DNA from: Scenedesmus sp. ARA3
Taxonomy: Eukaryota; Chlorophyta; Chlorophyceae; Sphaeropleales; Scenedesmaceae
Direction of reading: 5' to 3'
DNA length: 64,000 nucleotides
Assembly: GCA_004335835.1 (NCBI GenBank)
Contig: RWJK01001645.1
Coordinates: 13,620 to 77,619, forward strand
This document shows, piece by piece, positions 1-12,000 of this stretch; position 1 is the stretch's first letter; every line of letters starts with the position of its first letter. A program made the position numbers and the translations under genes. Below the pieces are notes generated by a model. The model worked only from the letters and a program-made list of their open reading frames with translations. It was not told where the DNA came from and searched no databases.

Positions 1-57
<57 letters not shown>
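1..57 (+). repeat. CTG tract at window start
   Basis: About 19 CTG/TGC units lead into a pyrimidine-rich stretch and the 3' splice site at 70-71 of the ycf45-like gene. Confidence 0.9.
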
Positions 58-59
<2 letters not shown>

Positions 60-986
60 CCACCTGTACAGGTGCCTGACCCGGAGCAGCAGCACCGCAT
101 CATGATTGAGGCCGTGGAGAACCACATGCCCCAGGTGCGTGGCTGCAGCTTGTAATGCATAGCATTTGCATTCCAAGTCTGCATGCATGGTGTTTCCCTC
201 ATCCTTGCCTGCTAGCCTCTGTTTGAGGACATTTGCGGAGCGTGCTGGCGGTGTTCATTATGGCTCTTGCTCTTATTTGTGAAACCCTCACTCTTGTTGG
301 TGACGCGCTGGCTCACTCTGTGTAGGTGGTGGTGATTAATGAGATCGGCACAGAGATGGAGTGCTTAGCAGCACGCACCACCCTCTCCATGCATTTTTGA
401 CATTCTGCCGCTTTGCTCTGCACACAGGTGGTAGTGATTGATGAGATTGGCACAGAGATGGAGTGCTCAGCAGCACGCACCATGCCGTTAAGTGCTTCGT
501 GTACTCTTGACTCTTTGCCGCTTTGCTCTGCATGCAGGTGGTAGTGATTGATGAGATCGGCACAGAGATGGAGTGCTCAGCAGCACGCACCATTGCGCAG
601 CGCGGTGTGCAGCTGGTGGCGACAGCACACGGCAACGAGCTGCAGAACCTGGTCAAGAACCCCGCGCTGTCAGACCTGATTGGAGGCATCCAGAGCGTCA
701 CATTGGGTGCGCTGCACGTCTGGCTGTATGTGATGTGTTGTACGGCTGTGCTGATGGTCATGACTCCTGTGCAGTAAGGTTGATGTGTGCATGGGCATGA
801 CTCCTGCGCTGCCTATACTGCCCAAGTGGTCATCACACCATCAAACGTAATGCACCTTGTTGCTGCTGCTGCCGCTCCTGCCAGGTGACGACGAGGCCAA
901 GCGCCGCGGCGTCCAGAAGAGCATCCTGGAGCGCGCAGCACCACCCACCTCTGACGTCGCGGCTGCTCCTGCTGCTGCTGCCACTG

Positions 987-1025
<39 letters not shown>

Positions 1026-2740
1026 TGACGACGAGGCGAAGCGTCGCGGCGTGCAGAAGAGCATCCTGGAGCGCGCAGCGCCCCCAACCTTTGACGTCGC
1101 TGTCGAGATGCTTGAGCGCAACAAGTGGCACGTGTACGCTGACGTGGCAGCAGCAGTAGATGCATTGCTGGCCGGGCAAAACCCTGGAGGCCAAATGCGC
1201 GAACGAGCTGCAGACGGATCCATTTTGAAATACACACACAGCCGAGGCGGTGCAGCAAGCCCTGCCAGCCGAACCAACAGCAGCAGCAGCAGCGGTGCGA
1301 GGGTGCTGCCGGATTTGCGGCGGCCCGGCGCTGCTGCTGCTGCTGCTGCTGCTGGTGTGCTGGTTGGAGAGGGTGTAGATGCGGAGGCTGCTGCGGCTGC
1401 TGCTGCGGCTGCTGGCGGCTTTGTGCGGCCGCGGCTGTTTGTGGCTGAGGGGCAACAGGAGCCCGGGCCAGGTGAGGCGGGCCACACTTTTGGCGGTTGA
1501 GAGCACCTTGCAGCAACACATGCTGGCGCTGAACAGCCTGGTGCCTCGTGCTTTGTGCATCGTGTTTTGCCAAACGATGTTGAGAGCATGACCTGCTCTG
1601 CCATGTATGATTGGTATGGTTGGAATCAAATGCATCTCACTTGAGCAGTGTGCCAGATTTGATTAACTAGAAGCAGATGTGGCGGCTGTTGGTGGCGGAG
1701 GGACAATAGGAGCCGGGGCCAGGTGGGTGCTTTGTGGCATCATTGTACCTGTTTGCTGAACAGCTCAATGTGTGTTGTGTGATGCTGTGTGCATGGTGCT
1801 CAGCCCATTGATGCTGAGTACCGTGTTCTTTACTGCCATACATGGTCAGCGACCAAACCTCACATGAGCAGTGTGCCTGCACATGAGCAGTGTGCCTGCA
1901 CATGAGCAGTGTGCCTGCACATGAGCAGTGTGCCTGCCCTGATGATCTAGAAGCATATGTGTAGTGGCTGCACCGCAAAGCACAACTGCTCTGCCACTCC
2001 GCTTCGGCTGGCATGTCCGATGTTTGCCACTGGGCATCCCCTGCTCTCATGTTTGCCACTGCGCATCCCCTGCCTCTCATGTTTGCCACTGCGCATCCCG
2101 GGCGCGTGCTGCTGCTGCTGCTGGCTGACATTCATTCATCTGGCTGACATCTATGTTGCATGTGTGCGGCTGTTGCGTCACAGCCACTGTCACGCGGCGT
2201 GGGCGGGCCGTGCGGCTGGGTCTTGCTGGCCCCGAGGGTGCGCTGCTGCGGCTGCATGCGAGTGACCTTGATGAGGAGCGGCTGTGGGAGGTGATGAGCG
2301 CGATGGGCCTACATGATAAGGTGAGTTTATCTGGGTGTTGAACGATTATATGCTGCAATCCTAGGCGAACCAGGTGATGATTTGGATGAGGAGCGGCTGT
2401 GGGAGGTGATGAGCGCGATGAGGCTGCATGACAAGGTAAGAATGACGGAGGTTGTGTGTCATTTGCAGATGTAACGGGCAACTGTGCACTGCGACCTTGG
2501 TGGGGGGCGCCTGTGTCAGCCAGGTGATGAGCGCATTGGGGAGACATGATAAGGTGGGTTGATTTTGAAAAAACAAACGTAAGCTCAAGGGTTTGTTGGG
2601 TGTTTGCACCAGAGTGCTGCATGGTGCATGCGACCTTGATGAGGAGCGGCTCTGGGAGGTGATGAGCGCGATGGGGCTGCACGACAAGGTGTGTGTTTTT
2701 GCCATCCGCAGCCGCCTCAAAACCAACGCCACGCTGCCAC

Positions 2741-2771
<31 letters not shown>

Positions 2772-3595
2772 TGTTGCAACACAGGTGTAACTCGCTCCCC
2801 GGCCCTCAGAGTCCGACGCTGTGCTAGGCATCCGCAGCCGCCTCAAACTGACGCCACGCTTTTGCTTGCTGCTGCTGCTGCTGCTGCTGCTGCTAGGTGT
2901 ACCTCGCGCCCCGGCCCTCAGAGTCCGACGCTGTGTTGGCAATCCGCAGCCGCCTCAAGACCAACGCCACGCTGCGCGCAACAGCGCGTGAAGCCGGTGT
3001 GCCAGTCTACGCAATCAAATCCAGCAGCAGCAGCAACCTGGTGCGTGCATTCCGCACTCTGCTGGGCTTGGAGCCCTCAGCCGGCAGCTTGTTTGGCAGC
3101 AGGGGCGGCAGCATGGATGATGATGCTGACTCATCCTCATGGCCGGGCAGTGCGGCAGCAGCAGCAGATGCTGCTGCTGGGGGTGCTGCTGTTCCTATCA
3201 GGGGCCCGGATGACTGGCCGTATGGTGATGGCGCAGACGAAGAGCAACCTAGCAGCAGCAGCAGCAGCAGCAGCAGCAGGGGTGGTGGTGGTGCAGCGCG
3301 TGCACTAGTGGAGGAAGAGGAGGGCTTGGAAGAGGCTCGGTTGGCAGCTGAGCAGATTGTTACACCGTTACAGCAGCCCGTTGAGCTGCTGCCTCGTGCA
3401 GAGCATGTGCGGCGCGCACAGGCGGCGCTGTGTGGGCGCTACGGGCTTGCTTTTGAGGTGGTGGGGTCGGGTTCGCAGGCGCGCGTTCGAATGCTGCCTG
3501 CGGCGCAGCGGCCAACGCATCCGGGCGGCAGTGGGAAGGCAGCAGCAGCAGCAGAGGAAGCGGGTGGCGCAGTACCCTTGGAGGTTGAGTGGTGA
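1..3595 (+). CDS. ycf45: Ycf45-like AAA-type ATPase, 5' partial
   Basis: The upstream part lies outside the window. Exons seen are 72-134, 538-706 and one starting at 1025, then exons near 2170-2325 and 2897-3595, ending in TGA. The spliced protein reads [21 protein letters not shown], then a Walker B-like [10 protein letters not shown], then [12 protein letters not shown] and [18 protein letters not shown] segment typical of Ycf45/SpoIIIAA-like ATPases ([16 protein letters not shown]) follows. The last exon carries the C-terminal region ([22 protein letters not shown]) and an R3H-like end. The Walker A motif must lie upstream. In red algae this family is plastid-encoded; in green plants it is nuclear, and a plastid location is inferred. 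Exon 3 is followed by Ala/Ser-rich low-complexity sequence. The middle exons are uncertain because each junction is repeated nearby. Confidence 0.8.
326..592 (+). repeat. three copies of the Walker B exon start
   Basis: The first ~55 bases of the exon encoding [12 protein letters not shown] occur at about 326-381, 428-483 and 538-592. Each is preceded by an AG acceptor. Only the third continues into the full exon (538-706). The two upstream copies carry small substitutions and run into intron sequence. Confidence 0.85.
881..1095 (+). repeat. duplicated start of exon 3 of ycf45-like gene
   Basis: The sequence from the acceptor through [21 protein letters not shown] is present near 885-950 and again at 1025-1090. 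A CTG tract separates them. Only the second continues into a long open exon. Confidence 0.8.
1861..1938 (+). repeat. 19-bp tandem repeat, four copies
   Basis: The unit cacatgagcagtgtgcctg is repeated four times head to tail within an intron of the ycf45-like gene. Confidence 0.9.
2019..2101 (+). repeat. ~29-bp tandem repeat, three copies
   Basis: Three near-identical copies begin with tgtttgccactg and lie in the same intron as the 19-bp repeat. Confidence 0.8.
2255..2985 (+). repeat. interleaved exon-junction copies in the ycf45-like gene
   Basis: The exon end encoding [19 protein letters not shown] plus its GT donor occurs at about 2262-2322, 2378-2436 (diverged), 2500-2552 (degenerate) and 2630-2690. 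The following exon start ([17 protein letters not shown]) occurs at about 2693-2740, 2811-2866 and 2925-2980. Only one copy of each can be in the mature frame. Confidence 0.8.
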
Positions 3596-4181
3596 ACGTG
3601 TGGGCAGTAGCAGCCTTAAGTGGCACTTGCTGCAGAAGAAGTTGGCGGTAGCGGCGTTGCTGTTGCTCTGAATTGAGACAGTGTTCAGTTACCTCAATAT
3701 TTTGGAACCCAGGAGGTATAGTTTCGTCCTTGGTTCTGCTCAGTCAAGCTTCGCGGAAACTTGTGTGGGCATGTACCAGCGCACATTGTAACTCTCTTTA
3801 TACCCGCTGTCAGCGTGGTTGCAGCATCTGCAGCATTGTGGATGTGGCCACAAACAGTTTGACCTGTTCAGCATTTGGTAACACATGTCAACGTGTGCTG
3901 CGCAAATGACACACGGCTGTTTCCGCTGCTTTGCTGCATTTAATCAGCTGCAGCAGCGAGCTGTTGGAAGCCCAGGTGGTACATGGCATGCATCGAAAGT
4001 GTGGACACCGTTGTCACCTTACTGACCGCCTGGTACTCGATGCTGTCACGAGTATAACTGGAGCGACTATCAGACTCTAACACTTAGTTTCAAATAATTA
4101 TGTTGATTTTGCGCCCGTTTTTCCCGATGTAAGCAGTGTTGTTCTCTCGCTTTGAGTACCGCCTGGGCGCGGGAAGACATC
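3596..4181. other. intergenic, ycf45-like to TBL-like gene
   Basis: I see no supported gene here. It should hold the 3' UTR of the ycf45-like gene (a TGTAA, the usual green algal poly(A) signal, lies near 3788) and the promoter of the next gene. Confidence 0.5.
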
Positions 4182-7100
4182 ATGCGCTGCTGCATCGTCG
4201 TCGTGGCAGCTTTACTAATTTATAATAGCGTAAATTTGGTTCAGGCTGAACAAAATGATGCGTTACAAGCGCAGTGCAGTGTTTCCTACGAAACCGGGGC
4301 CAAGCAAACCCCGCTGCTGTTTGGAGGCGTTTACAGCAACTGCAAGACGGGCTGCCAGCCGCGTGATGATTCATGGTGCGACACAAACGATGCATGTGTC
4401 CACAAAGGATCCTGCAGCAAGCAGCAGCTGCAGCAGAAGCAGCAGCAGCGGCATGAGTAGCAGCAGCACTTGCAGCAGCATACAAGCTGCAAGGACACTG
4501 TTTTGGTGCTGCACGAATTACCCTAACTTAAACATCAAGTAAGGGGGACTTTGCATGTTATAACGTAGAAAAGCTGCAAGCTACACATCAGCAGCAGGAC
4601 TCAAGCCACACAACCTTTCAGTCACATGTGACCCAACACCCCACACTTCAAGGCTGTCTCCCTACCGCACAGTTTTTGTTTTAATGCGCCCACCCTGTTG
4701 TGGCTCATAACGTCCAAGATGGTGCCAGCACCCACATGTAACATTCTCTCCCTGTTTCTTGATTGCATGCAATCCCCTGCAGGAGCGAGTCCTGCAACTG
4801 GCGCAGCACCAGCAACACGCCGCTGACCAACAAGTGCCAGCTGTCCCAGACCCCTGGCATCATGGCAGCTTTGCAGCAGCTAGAGGGTGATGCACTGTCA
4901 CACTTCTCACCCTGCGAGCTACATGAGTACTTGAAGGGGCGCACACTATGGGTGATTGGGTGAGTACTGACGCAAGGCTGTCCCCAAGGCAGTCATGGCC
5001 CATGCCACACTTGTAGTGTTCTGCTGTCACACTTCTCACCCTGCGAGCTGCATGAGTACCTCAAGGGGTGCATACTCTGGGGCAGTGGGTGAGCTGTACG
5101 CCACTTTGCTGCATCTCTTGATGGTACACTTGGCTGTGTCGACATGCAGCAGTTAAGCCTTGCACACGACATTCAAGCATCACCCTTTATGTTGCTGCCA
5201 CTCCTTTTGCATCTGCAGGGACTGTTACAGGGACTCCATGATGCGCACAATTGACTGAGCCCAGTCACTGAGCCCAGCCACTGAGCAGCGCGTGCAAGAT
5301 TCTGATGATTGACATCAACATTTGTGTGACTGCATCTGCAGGGACTCCATGATGCGCAACATCTACTACGCCCTGCGCTGCTTCATGACAGACTTCTGGG
5401 ACCACTCAGTCGGCGAATGTGCAGCATCGCCCAGCACAGCACTACTGAAAGAGATCTTCCAGGCGGCCGACACCAACCAAACGAGCGTGATGGGGCACCA
5501 TGCGATTACAGATATGCCGGGTTGTGTGCACCTGCTTGCTGGCGGGCGCATCTGCTGGGTCAACAGCGTGCGGGGCGAGGAGTTTGCTGCTTCTACACCT
5601 GGGGTGAGATCCTGGCTGTACAGTGACAGCAGATTAGAAAGGAGTCATTTGAACATCATCTTTAGCTCAGCTGGTACTAGTTTAGTGTTGACACCGTATC
5701 AACAAAAAAAGGCACAAGCTGCACACGTTATATGGAGATCATCTGAGCAGCTACGTGCAGAGTAACATTCAGAGTGAGCTTGCTGCCATGAGGTGCACTG
5801 GTGCAACAGTGTGAAAGCATTGAATATTGTTCATGCCAGGAAAGGAGGAGCCACCTTGAGCAGCGTCTTGGAACCGTTCCATTGCAGCTGTGAAAAAACG
5901 TGCACGAGCAGCAGCGCAGAGCATGCCGTTTTGCAGCCGCCTCAAAACCTGACCCCCTCTGCTCGTCAGACTTTGCTGCTGCTCTGCTTGTCTGCCGCCT
6001 TGCAGGCGCCATGGCTGCTGCAGCTGCTGTAGGGTGCTGCAATGGCAAGGCAACGCTCGGCAGCTGCATAAAACACCCCACATACTGTTCTGCAACTCTG
6101 TACACCTGCTGCCGTGCAGGAGCTGTCGCTGCTGCAGCTGCTGCAGGGCAAGGCGGCGCCCAGCAGCTGCATCGAACATCTCACCCACATTTCTGCCGCT
6201 CTATGCGTCTGCTGTGTGCAGGAGCCATCGCTGCTGCAGCTGCTGCAGGGCCAGGCAGCACGCAAGCGTGACATCTTCTTCATCAACTTCGGCCGCTGGC
6301 ACTTCAACAACTGCGCGGGGCTGCAGCTGGACACCTACAGGCGCTCCCTGCGCCAGCTGGCTGCATTCTACAAGGCGTGAAACCTGCCAAGTTCCATTTT
6401 TCTTTTTCCAGTCTGCTTGAAACAATGCGACATGCTGTTCTGTCTGACACACAACAATACTTGAACACCTCAGCGCCAGTACTTGAACACCTCAGCGCCA
6501 GTACTTGAACACCTCAGCGGCAAGAGAGCCTAAACTTACCAAGGCAGGGTGAGGGCTAGCTGTGCATGATGCTGTGCATACGTGCCTGGCCAGGCTGGCG
6601 CATTTTGCTGCCTTGCAGCACTCTCTGCCGCAGCATCAGCTGGTGTGGCTGCCATAAGAATGAACATCCCTGTTTGTGTCACTGACGTTTCTCCTGTACT
6701 CTGTTTTCTCCTGCAGAGCACTCGTGAGCACTTCCCCAATCTGGTGTACCGCGTCACTGCACATGACCACAGCCCCTGCCCTAAAAAAAAGACCACCGTG
6801 TGGGTGACACCCCCAGCAGACCTAAATGTCAACAATAACACCGGGTTGAACAACATCACTGCAGCTGGCACTGACTTCGGCATAACTCTGCCTAGCGGCA
6901 GCAGCAGCAGCACTGCCAGCATTCCAGCCACAGCAGAAGCGGTGGCAAGTCGGGTGCAAGAGGACACCAATGCACCTGGCAGTGCTGTTGTTGCTGTAGC
7001 TGCAGCTGCATCAACTAGCGGCAGCAGCAGCAGCAGCACTGAGCTCACGCAGGAGCTGCAGCAGCAGTCAACAGCGCAGCAAGCTGCTGCAGGTGGGGCA

Positions 7101-8461
7101 GAATCACAGCAAGCCAAGGCACCAAAAAAGAAGACGGCACGCTTCGGGGCGGAGTGTGTGCCAGCGCACAAGGGTACGCAAGGTCACTGCTCACTGATGA
7201 TATCCCATTTGACATGTTACATTACCAAGGAATTGTTGCAGCTGCAGAGACTCTTGTTATCAATGCGTTCTGCTGCATTCTTACCAAGGCAAGTTAACAC
7301 CCAGCAGGATTTATTGTAGAGAGGATCGGTACATGTGAGTCCTGGCACCATCTCAGATGCTATGAGCTATTTGCAATGGGAGGAGCAAAAGGAGGAAACC
7401 GTGTTGCTTTTTGCCGCTGCCTTGCAGGCAATTACACGCTTGGCATCGGCAGCATGCTGCAGTCAGAAGCTGAGAAGCTGCTGGGCAGGTGAGAGGGCAC
7501 AGCGCTCTCATCAGCGGCAGACGATCAATCTATCAATCAATCGATTACACATTCTTCTAGCAAGAGGTGAACCCAGAGGCGGGGAGCCACTCCCAACCCA
7601 CCTTAGTGACTCCTAACCAGTGATTGCAAACCCACAAGCCGGGGCCAGATACGGCCAAAACCTTGAATACATCAGCACTTGCTTGGCATGTCTCTCAGCG
7701 GCAGATGGCAGACTTTTAAACTGAACTCCTGCAACCCCTCAGGGGTGACCTGCGTGCACTGCCGGTGTGCCAGTGGTGGACAACCACAGCACTGTGATGC
7801 CATGCAGAGGATATGTCAATGCCAGATAGGTGCAAGCCTTTGCAGCATCTCAGCACCAGCCGCCCTGTGTTGTGCTGCACACTTGACAGGCAGCAGCAAA
7901 GCTCACACTAAACAACAAATCACTGCCTGCTTCCCCTGTCTACACCTGCAACCTTTTTTTATTGCAGTGCCGTCGTGCCGATGATCGACAACTACAGCAT
8001 GACAAGGCAGCTGTACGGCGCCCACATATATGTGGATGGCGCGGGCTGGGACTGCAATCACTGGTGCTCACCTGGCGTGCCTGAGGTGAGCTTAGCACCC
8101 TCCACCGTGTGCTATAACAATAACAATGACAATAACAATGACATAGGAATAACAATGACATTTCTGTGGGATGTACCTGTTCGCAAGCGTCTACATGTTG
8201 CTGCCGATGGCTGTTGGCAAGGCCTGTTAGCTCGGAATCCAAATGAAAGACACCCACCACATCCTACTGACTAGTGTGCCTGCATCTCTGCTGTTGTTTT
8301 ATGCCCCTGCAGTGGGAGATCTACACCCTGTTCAAGGCCTTCAAGCAGTACAACATCCAGCCTCTGCCAACAGCTGCTGTCAGCAAGGCGCAGCCGCAGT
8401 GCGTGCCTGTTGTCATCCAGAGCCCTCCCCCTGCGGGCTGGATGGTGCGGCCTGCACCTGA

Positions 8462-8504
<43 letters not shown>

Positions 8505-8573
8505 GTTGGCATTGCTAGTCAAGAGGGTCTGTATCAGGAGCAGTATGAGGGATGGTATGGCAGTGACTACTAA
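4182..8573 (+). CDS. secreted TBL/PC-esterase-like SGNH protein
   Basis: The ATG at 4182 opens a signal peptide (MRCCIVVVAALLIYNS) followed by a Cys-rich segment. The conserved core runs over exons 4783-4959, 5342-5603, 6222-6376 and later ones. It shows an IGDSMMRN motif (the GDS nucleophile block of the PC-esterase/trichome-birefringence-like family), then FINFGRWHF, and finally GWDCNHWCSPGVPE, matching the family's D-C-x-H-W-C-x-P-G block with catalytic Asp and His. The intron between 4959 and 5342 splits the GDS block. A Ser-rich tail ends at TAA 8571-8573. Plant members act as polysaccharide O-acetyltransferases in the secretory pathway; the substrate here is unknown. The Ala/Gln/Ser-rich insert in the exon near 6720-7170 is unusual. 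The exon 1 donor is not resolved. Confidence 0.8.
5029..5370 (+). repeat. copies of both junctions flanking the GDS intron
   Basis: The end of exon 4783-4959 (SHFSPCELHEYLKG...) is repeated at about 5029-5092 with its donor degraded. The start of exon 5342 (GGACTCCATGATGCG) is repeated at about 5219-5250 after its own CTGCAG acceptor. Confidence 0.8.
6000..6260 (+). repeat. three copies of the FGRWH exon start
   Basis: Acceptor plus the EPSLLQLLQGQAA-coding start appears near 6010, 6118 and 6222. Only the last continues into the complete exon (6222-6376). The first has lost frame. Confidence 0.8.
6458..6522 (+). repeat. 22-bp tandem repeat, three copies
   Basis: The unit acttgaacacctcagcgccagt is repeated three times in an intron of the TBL-like gene. 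Confidence 0.9.
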
Positions 8574-9280
8574 GTTTATGGAACAAAACTGATGCACGCG
8601 CTACAACTGGGGGTTGGGGACCTTTAGTCAAAGCAATACAATACAATACACTTTCGGGACTGAACCCGCCCCCAGGCACTAGCCCAGCGAGCCGCTAATC
8701 CGCTCATGGGGGGGTAGTAGTAATTGTACCCAGTCTTTCCTTCGTTGTTTGGGCGATCGAAACCACCCGCGCAAGTCCGTCAATTCCAGTTGCTTTTCAA
8801 CAGCATTCAACTTTGTGGCGGTGAATGAGGAAATCTGCATGTCAATGGTGCTTTTTGGCTTTTGTGCAAAATTTTTGATGGCTGAAGGTTGGTGGCCAAT
8901 GGTTGAATGTCGATGCAACACTTGGTTGCACAGCGAGCCTCTCGCCAGCCCAAACAATGGCTTCCTGGAACAATTATCACAGTATGTTGGGTTGTGTGTT
9001 TTCAGCTTCATGGTGACTTAAGACTTTTAAGCATGATGCTGACTACAAGAGTTATTGGCAGTGACTACTAAGGTTGTGTCACAGAACTGATGCACGCGCT
9101 TCAACTGAGGGGTGCCACCCAGTGAGGGACCGTTAGTCAAGACTTTCAATTTCAGGCGGTGGGTGAGGGGAAATGCATGTCAATGGTGGTTTTTGCTTTT
9201 GTACTACAGTTTTGATGGCTGAAGGTTGGTGGCCAATGGTTAAAGGTTGATGCAACACGTGGCGGCACAGTAAACCTGTC
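8556..9280 (+). repeat. duplicated stop codon and 3' UTR of the TBL-like gene
   Basis: The last codons, the TAA and the following ~80 bases (8556-8641) recur at about 9056-9143, including GGCAGTGACTACTAA. A second block (about 8811-8935) recurs at about 9152-9275. The copies are diverged, so this is a real tandem duplication of roughly 0.4-0.5 kb. Confidence 0.8.
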
Positions 9281-9802
9281 CGAGAGCTGGTCACCACTGG
9301 TGCCAGTGGCACCAGCACAAACCATTTGAATGGCTTCCCTGAAACATAATGTTTGACTGTGTGGTTCCAGTCTCATGGATTTTGAGATGTTATAACAACA
9401 TCCACAGGCTGTCACATGCGGCAATGGTCAATGGTATGCACACAGCAAGTTGTGCGGGGTGGCACTGATGCAGCAGCACACTGTGCACGTGAAGTGGCAG
9501 TCCAAGATTTCTCAGCCATCAAGTTTCAGAGCAATGTAGCTGCATCAACAACATGTGTGACGGATGTTGAAGCAACTCAGCCAACTAGAAGACACCAGCA
9601 CATCCGTCTGCGGCTTTTGCCCTTCCCCTGGCTCAGCACGGATACTTGCTCAACCAGTCACTAGGGTTCTGGGAAAGCGTCAATCGCCAGCTGCATACAC
9701 ACCGATTTGAAGCTGTCACCTTAAATACGATAGTCACATCGAAATTTGCAAGATACGCGACGTTCGGCCCCTGTCTGATTGGCACCCACCTTGGAGTACA
9801 GC
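8574..9802. other. intergenic, TBL-like to triple-dsRBD gene
   Basis: It holds the duplicated 3' end described at 8556-9280. From 9300 to 9802 I see no supported gene and no clear core promoter. Confidence 0.5.
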
Positions 9803-11570
9803 ATGCAATCGCACACGAGCATCTCGCAGCTGAAAGAGTGGGCAGACAAACACAAGTGTGCGCAGCCTACCTACGCCTGCACTGGGCCCGTCGGACAACC
9901 CTCAAGTTGGCACTGTAGAGCGGTGCTGCTTGTGCCCTCACCTGCTGCTGCAAGTGGATTCAACTCGCTAACAGCAGATGGGGCAGGCAAGACCAAGCAG
10001 GAGGCCAAGACTGCAGCAGCAGCATCGCTATTGATGCAACTACAGCAGGGCCTGCACTACACAGCAGCAGCAGCAGCAACAACCAACAGCAGCAGCACAC
10101 AGCAGCAGGCAGCAGCACCAAGCATCAGCTGCATCAACCAGCTAACAGAGTTCCTGCTAGCACATGGCAGAGGGGGCTTCCAAATATCATACAGTGATGC
10201 TGCACGTGTGCCAGGCACGCCCGATCACAGACCACAGTGGACAGTATATGCACAGCTGCTCCAGATGAACAGAAGCAGCAGTAGCAGCAGCAGCAACCCT
10301 AAGTTAACAGCTGCTGGCACTGGGCCAACAAGGTCAGGGGCAAAGCATGCAGCAGCTGCTGCAATGCTGCTGCACGAAGACTTTGCCAGCCTCTTTGCAG
10401 GAAGTGCTAGTGCATCCGCTGCGCTGTCAGCAGCGGCCGCAGCAGCCAACGCCGCAGCAACGCCGGTACCGCAAGCAGACGGCGCAGCAGCAGTAGCACG
10501 CGCGAGGCCTGTACAACCAGCAGATGCAGCAGCAGCTGCAGCAGCGGCAGCAGCAGCAGCGCCGGCAGCAGCAGCAGCGCCCAACTACAAGAACAGGCTG
10601 CAGGAGCTCATGCAGAAAGCAGCCAGCAAACGGCTGCTGGGATATGACGGCTGGGGGCTGCCTACATACAGGTACCCTCGCAGCTGTGTTAGTGTTATTG
10701 TTATCTTATTTTACTGTTAATTTGCATGCTATGCTGCTGTGTTTGCTGCTGCATCCTTGTCTTGTCGACAGCTGCCAACTTGCAGGTGCCGCTGCTGGCA
10801 TATATACACCTGCTCTGCTGCTGTACTTGCTTCATACCTGCTGCCTTTGTTATAGCCTGTGTTGTGTAATACCCGCAGCACCAAGCGCAGCTGTTAGGGC
10901 CATCCCACTATGTTTACCTCCACAGTCACCCTGCACAGCCCTGCCTTGCATGTTCTTGTACACACCAACCTCCCGTTTTTGCTGCAGCACCAAGCGCAGC
11001 TGTGAGGGCCAGCCCACCATGTTCACCTCCACAACCACGCTGCATAGCCCTCACTTGCATGTTCTTTACACACCAACCTCCCTTTTCTGCTGCAGCACCA
11101 AGCGTAGCTTTGAGGGCCAGCCCAACATGTTCACCTCCACAGTCACCCTGCACGGCTCACTTCTACGTGCATCACACACAAGCCCCCTGCGCACCAACGT
11201 TTTATTTGTGACCACGCACCAACCCCGTCTGCGCTGACTCAGGCACATGTGCGCTGGCCCCGCCCGCACCTGCTGACTTGCCGCATTTCCTCTCACATCC
11301 ATCTGCAGCACCAAGCGCAGCTTTGAGGGCCAGCCCACTATGTTCACCTCCACAGTCACGCTGCACGGCCCTACAGGGCCCTGCTCCCTGACAGGCAGCC
11401 AGCCGCACCCCTCAAAGAAAGAGGCGGAGCAGCACGCAGCGCAGCTGATGCTGCAGCAGCTGCAGCCGGACATGCTCGCTGCCCAGGAGCAGCAGGCTGG
11501 CTTGAATGAGGCAGGCAGGCTGCAGGCGGCGTTGCAGGGAGCAGCGCAGCAGGTGCAGGTCAGAGAGTAG
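9803..11570 (+). CDS. triple dsRNA-binding-domain protein
   Basis: Two exons, 9803-10671 and 11309-11570, give an open frame of 376 residues. dsRBD1 starts at QLKEWADKHKCAQPTYACTG and ends at KTKQEAKTAAAASLLMQL. dsRBD2 runs from CINQLTEFLLAHG to SGAKHAAAAAMLLHEDF. dsRBD3 starts in exon 1 (NYKNRLQELMQKAASK, GWGLPTY) and continues in exon 2 (FTSTVTLHG, then SKKEAEQHAAQLMLQQL). Ala/Gln/Ser linkers separate the domains. No catalytic domain is seen, so a DRB/HYL1-like cofactor of small-RNA processing is plausible but inferred. The intron falls inside dsRBD3. The ATG at 9803 is preferred because the frame further upstream has no ATG. Confidence 0.85.
10870..11370 (+). repeat. four copies of the dsRBD3 exon start
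   Basis: The stretch beginning AGCACCAAGCGCAGCT and coding STKRSFEGQPTMFTST occurs at about 10877, 10983, 11092 and 11309 with its acceptor. Only the last continues to the end of the gene. The intervening sequence is also repeated. Confidence 0.85.
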
Positions 11571-12000
11571 CAGCAGCAGCAGCAGCAGCTGCTGCAGCCA
11601 GACATGCTGGCAGCCCAGGAGCAGCAGGCTGGCGCAGCAGATGGGCTGCAGTTGGCATTGCAGGGGGCAGCGCAGCAGGTGCAGGTCAGAGAGTAGCAGC
11701 AGCAGCAGCAGCAGCAGCAGCCGGACATGCTGGCAGCCCAGGAGCAGCAGGCTGGCGTGAAAGAGGCAGGCGGGCTGCAGGCGGCGTTGCAGGAAACAGC
11801 GCAGCCGGTGCAGGTCTGAGAGTAGCAGCAGCAGTGGCAGCAGCTGCAGCCGGACATGCTGGCAGCTCAGGACCAGCAGGCTGGCGTGAATGAGGCAGGC
11901 GGGCTGCAGGCGGCGTTGCAGGGAGCAGCGCAGCAGGTGCAGGTCAGAGAGTAGCAGCAGCAGTGGCAGCAGCAGCAGCAGCTGCAGCCGGACATGCTGG
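11437..12000 (+). repeat. ~128-bp tandem array of the terminal exon including its stop
   Basis: The last ~130 bases of the triple-dsRBD gene (LQPDMLAAQEQQAG... to the TAG at 11570) are followed by about three full further copies and one partial copy ending near 12000. The full copies again end in a gtc(a/t)gagagtag-type stop. As written these copies are 3' UTR. Confidence 0.85.

Noticed and set aside
813..1604. Long minus-strand open frames over the ycf45-like gene
   Set aside because: They arise from CTG/CAG tracts that stay open in all frames (poly-Ser, Ala, Leu, Gln) and overlap a recognisable plus-strand gene.
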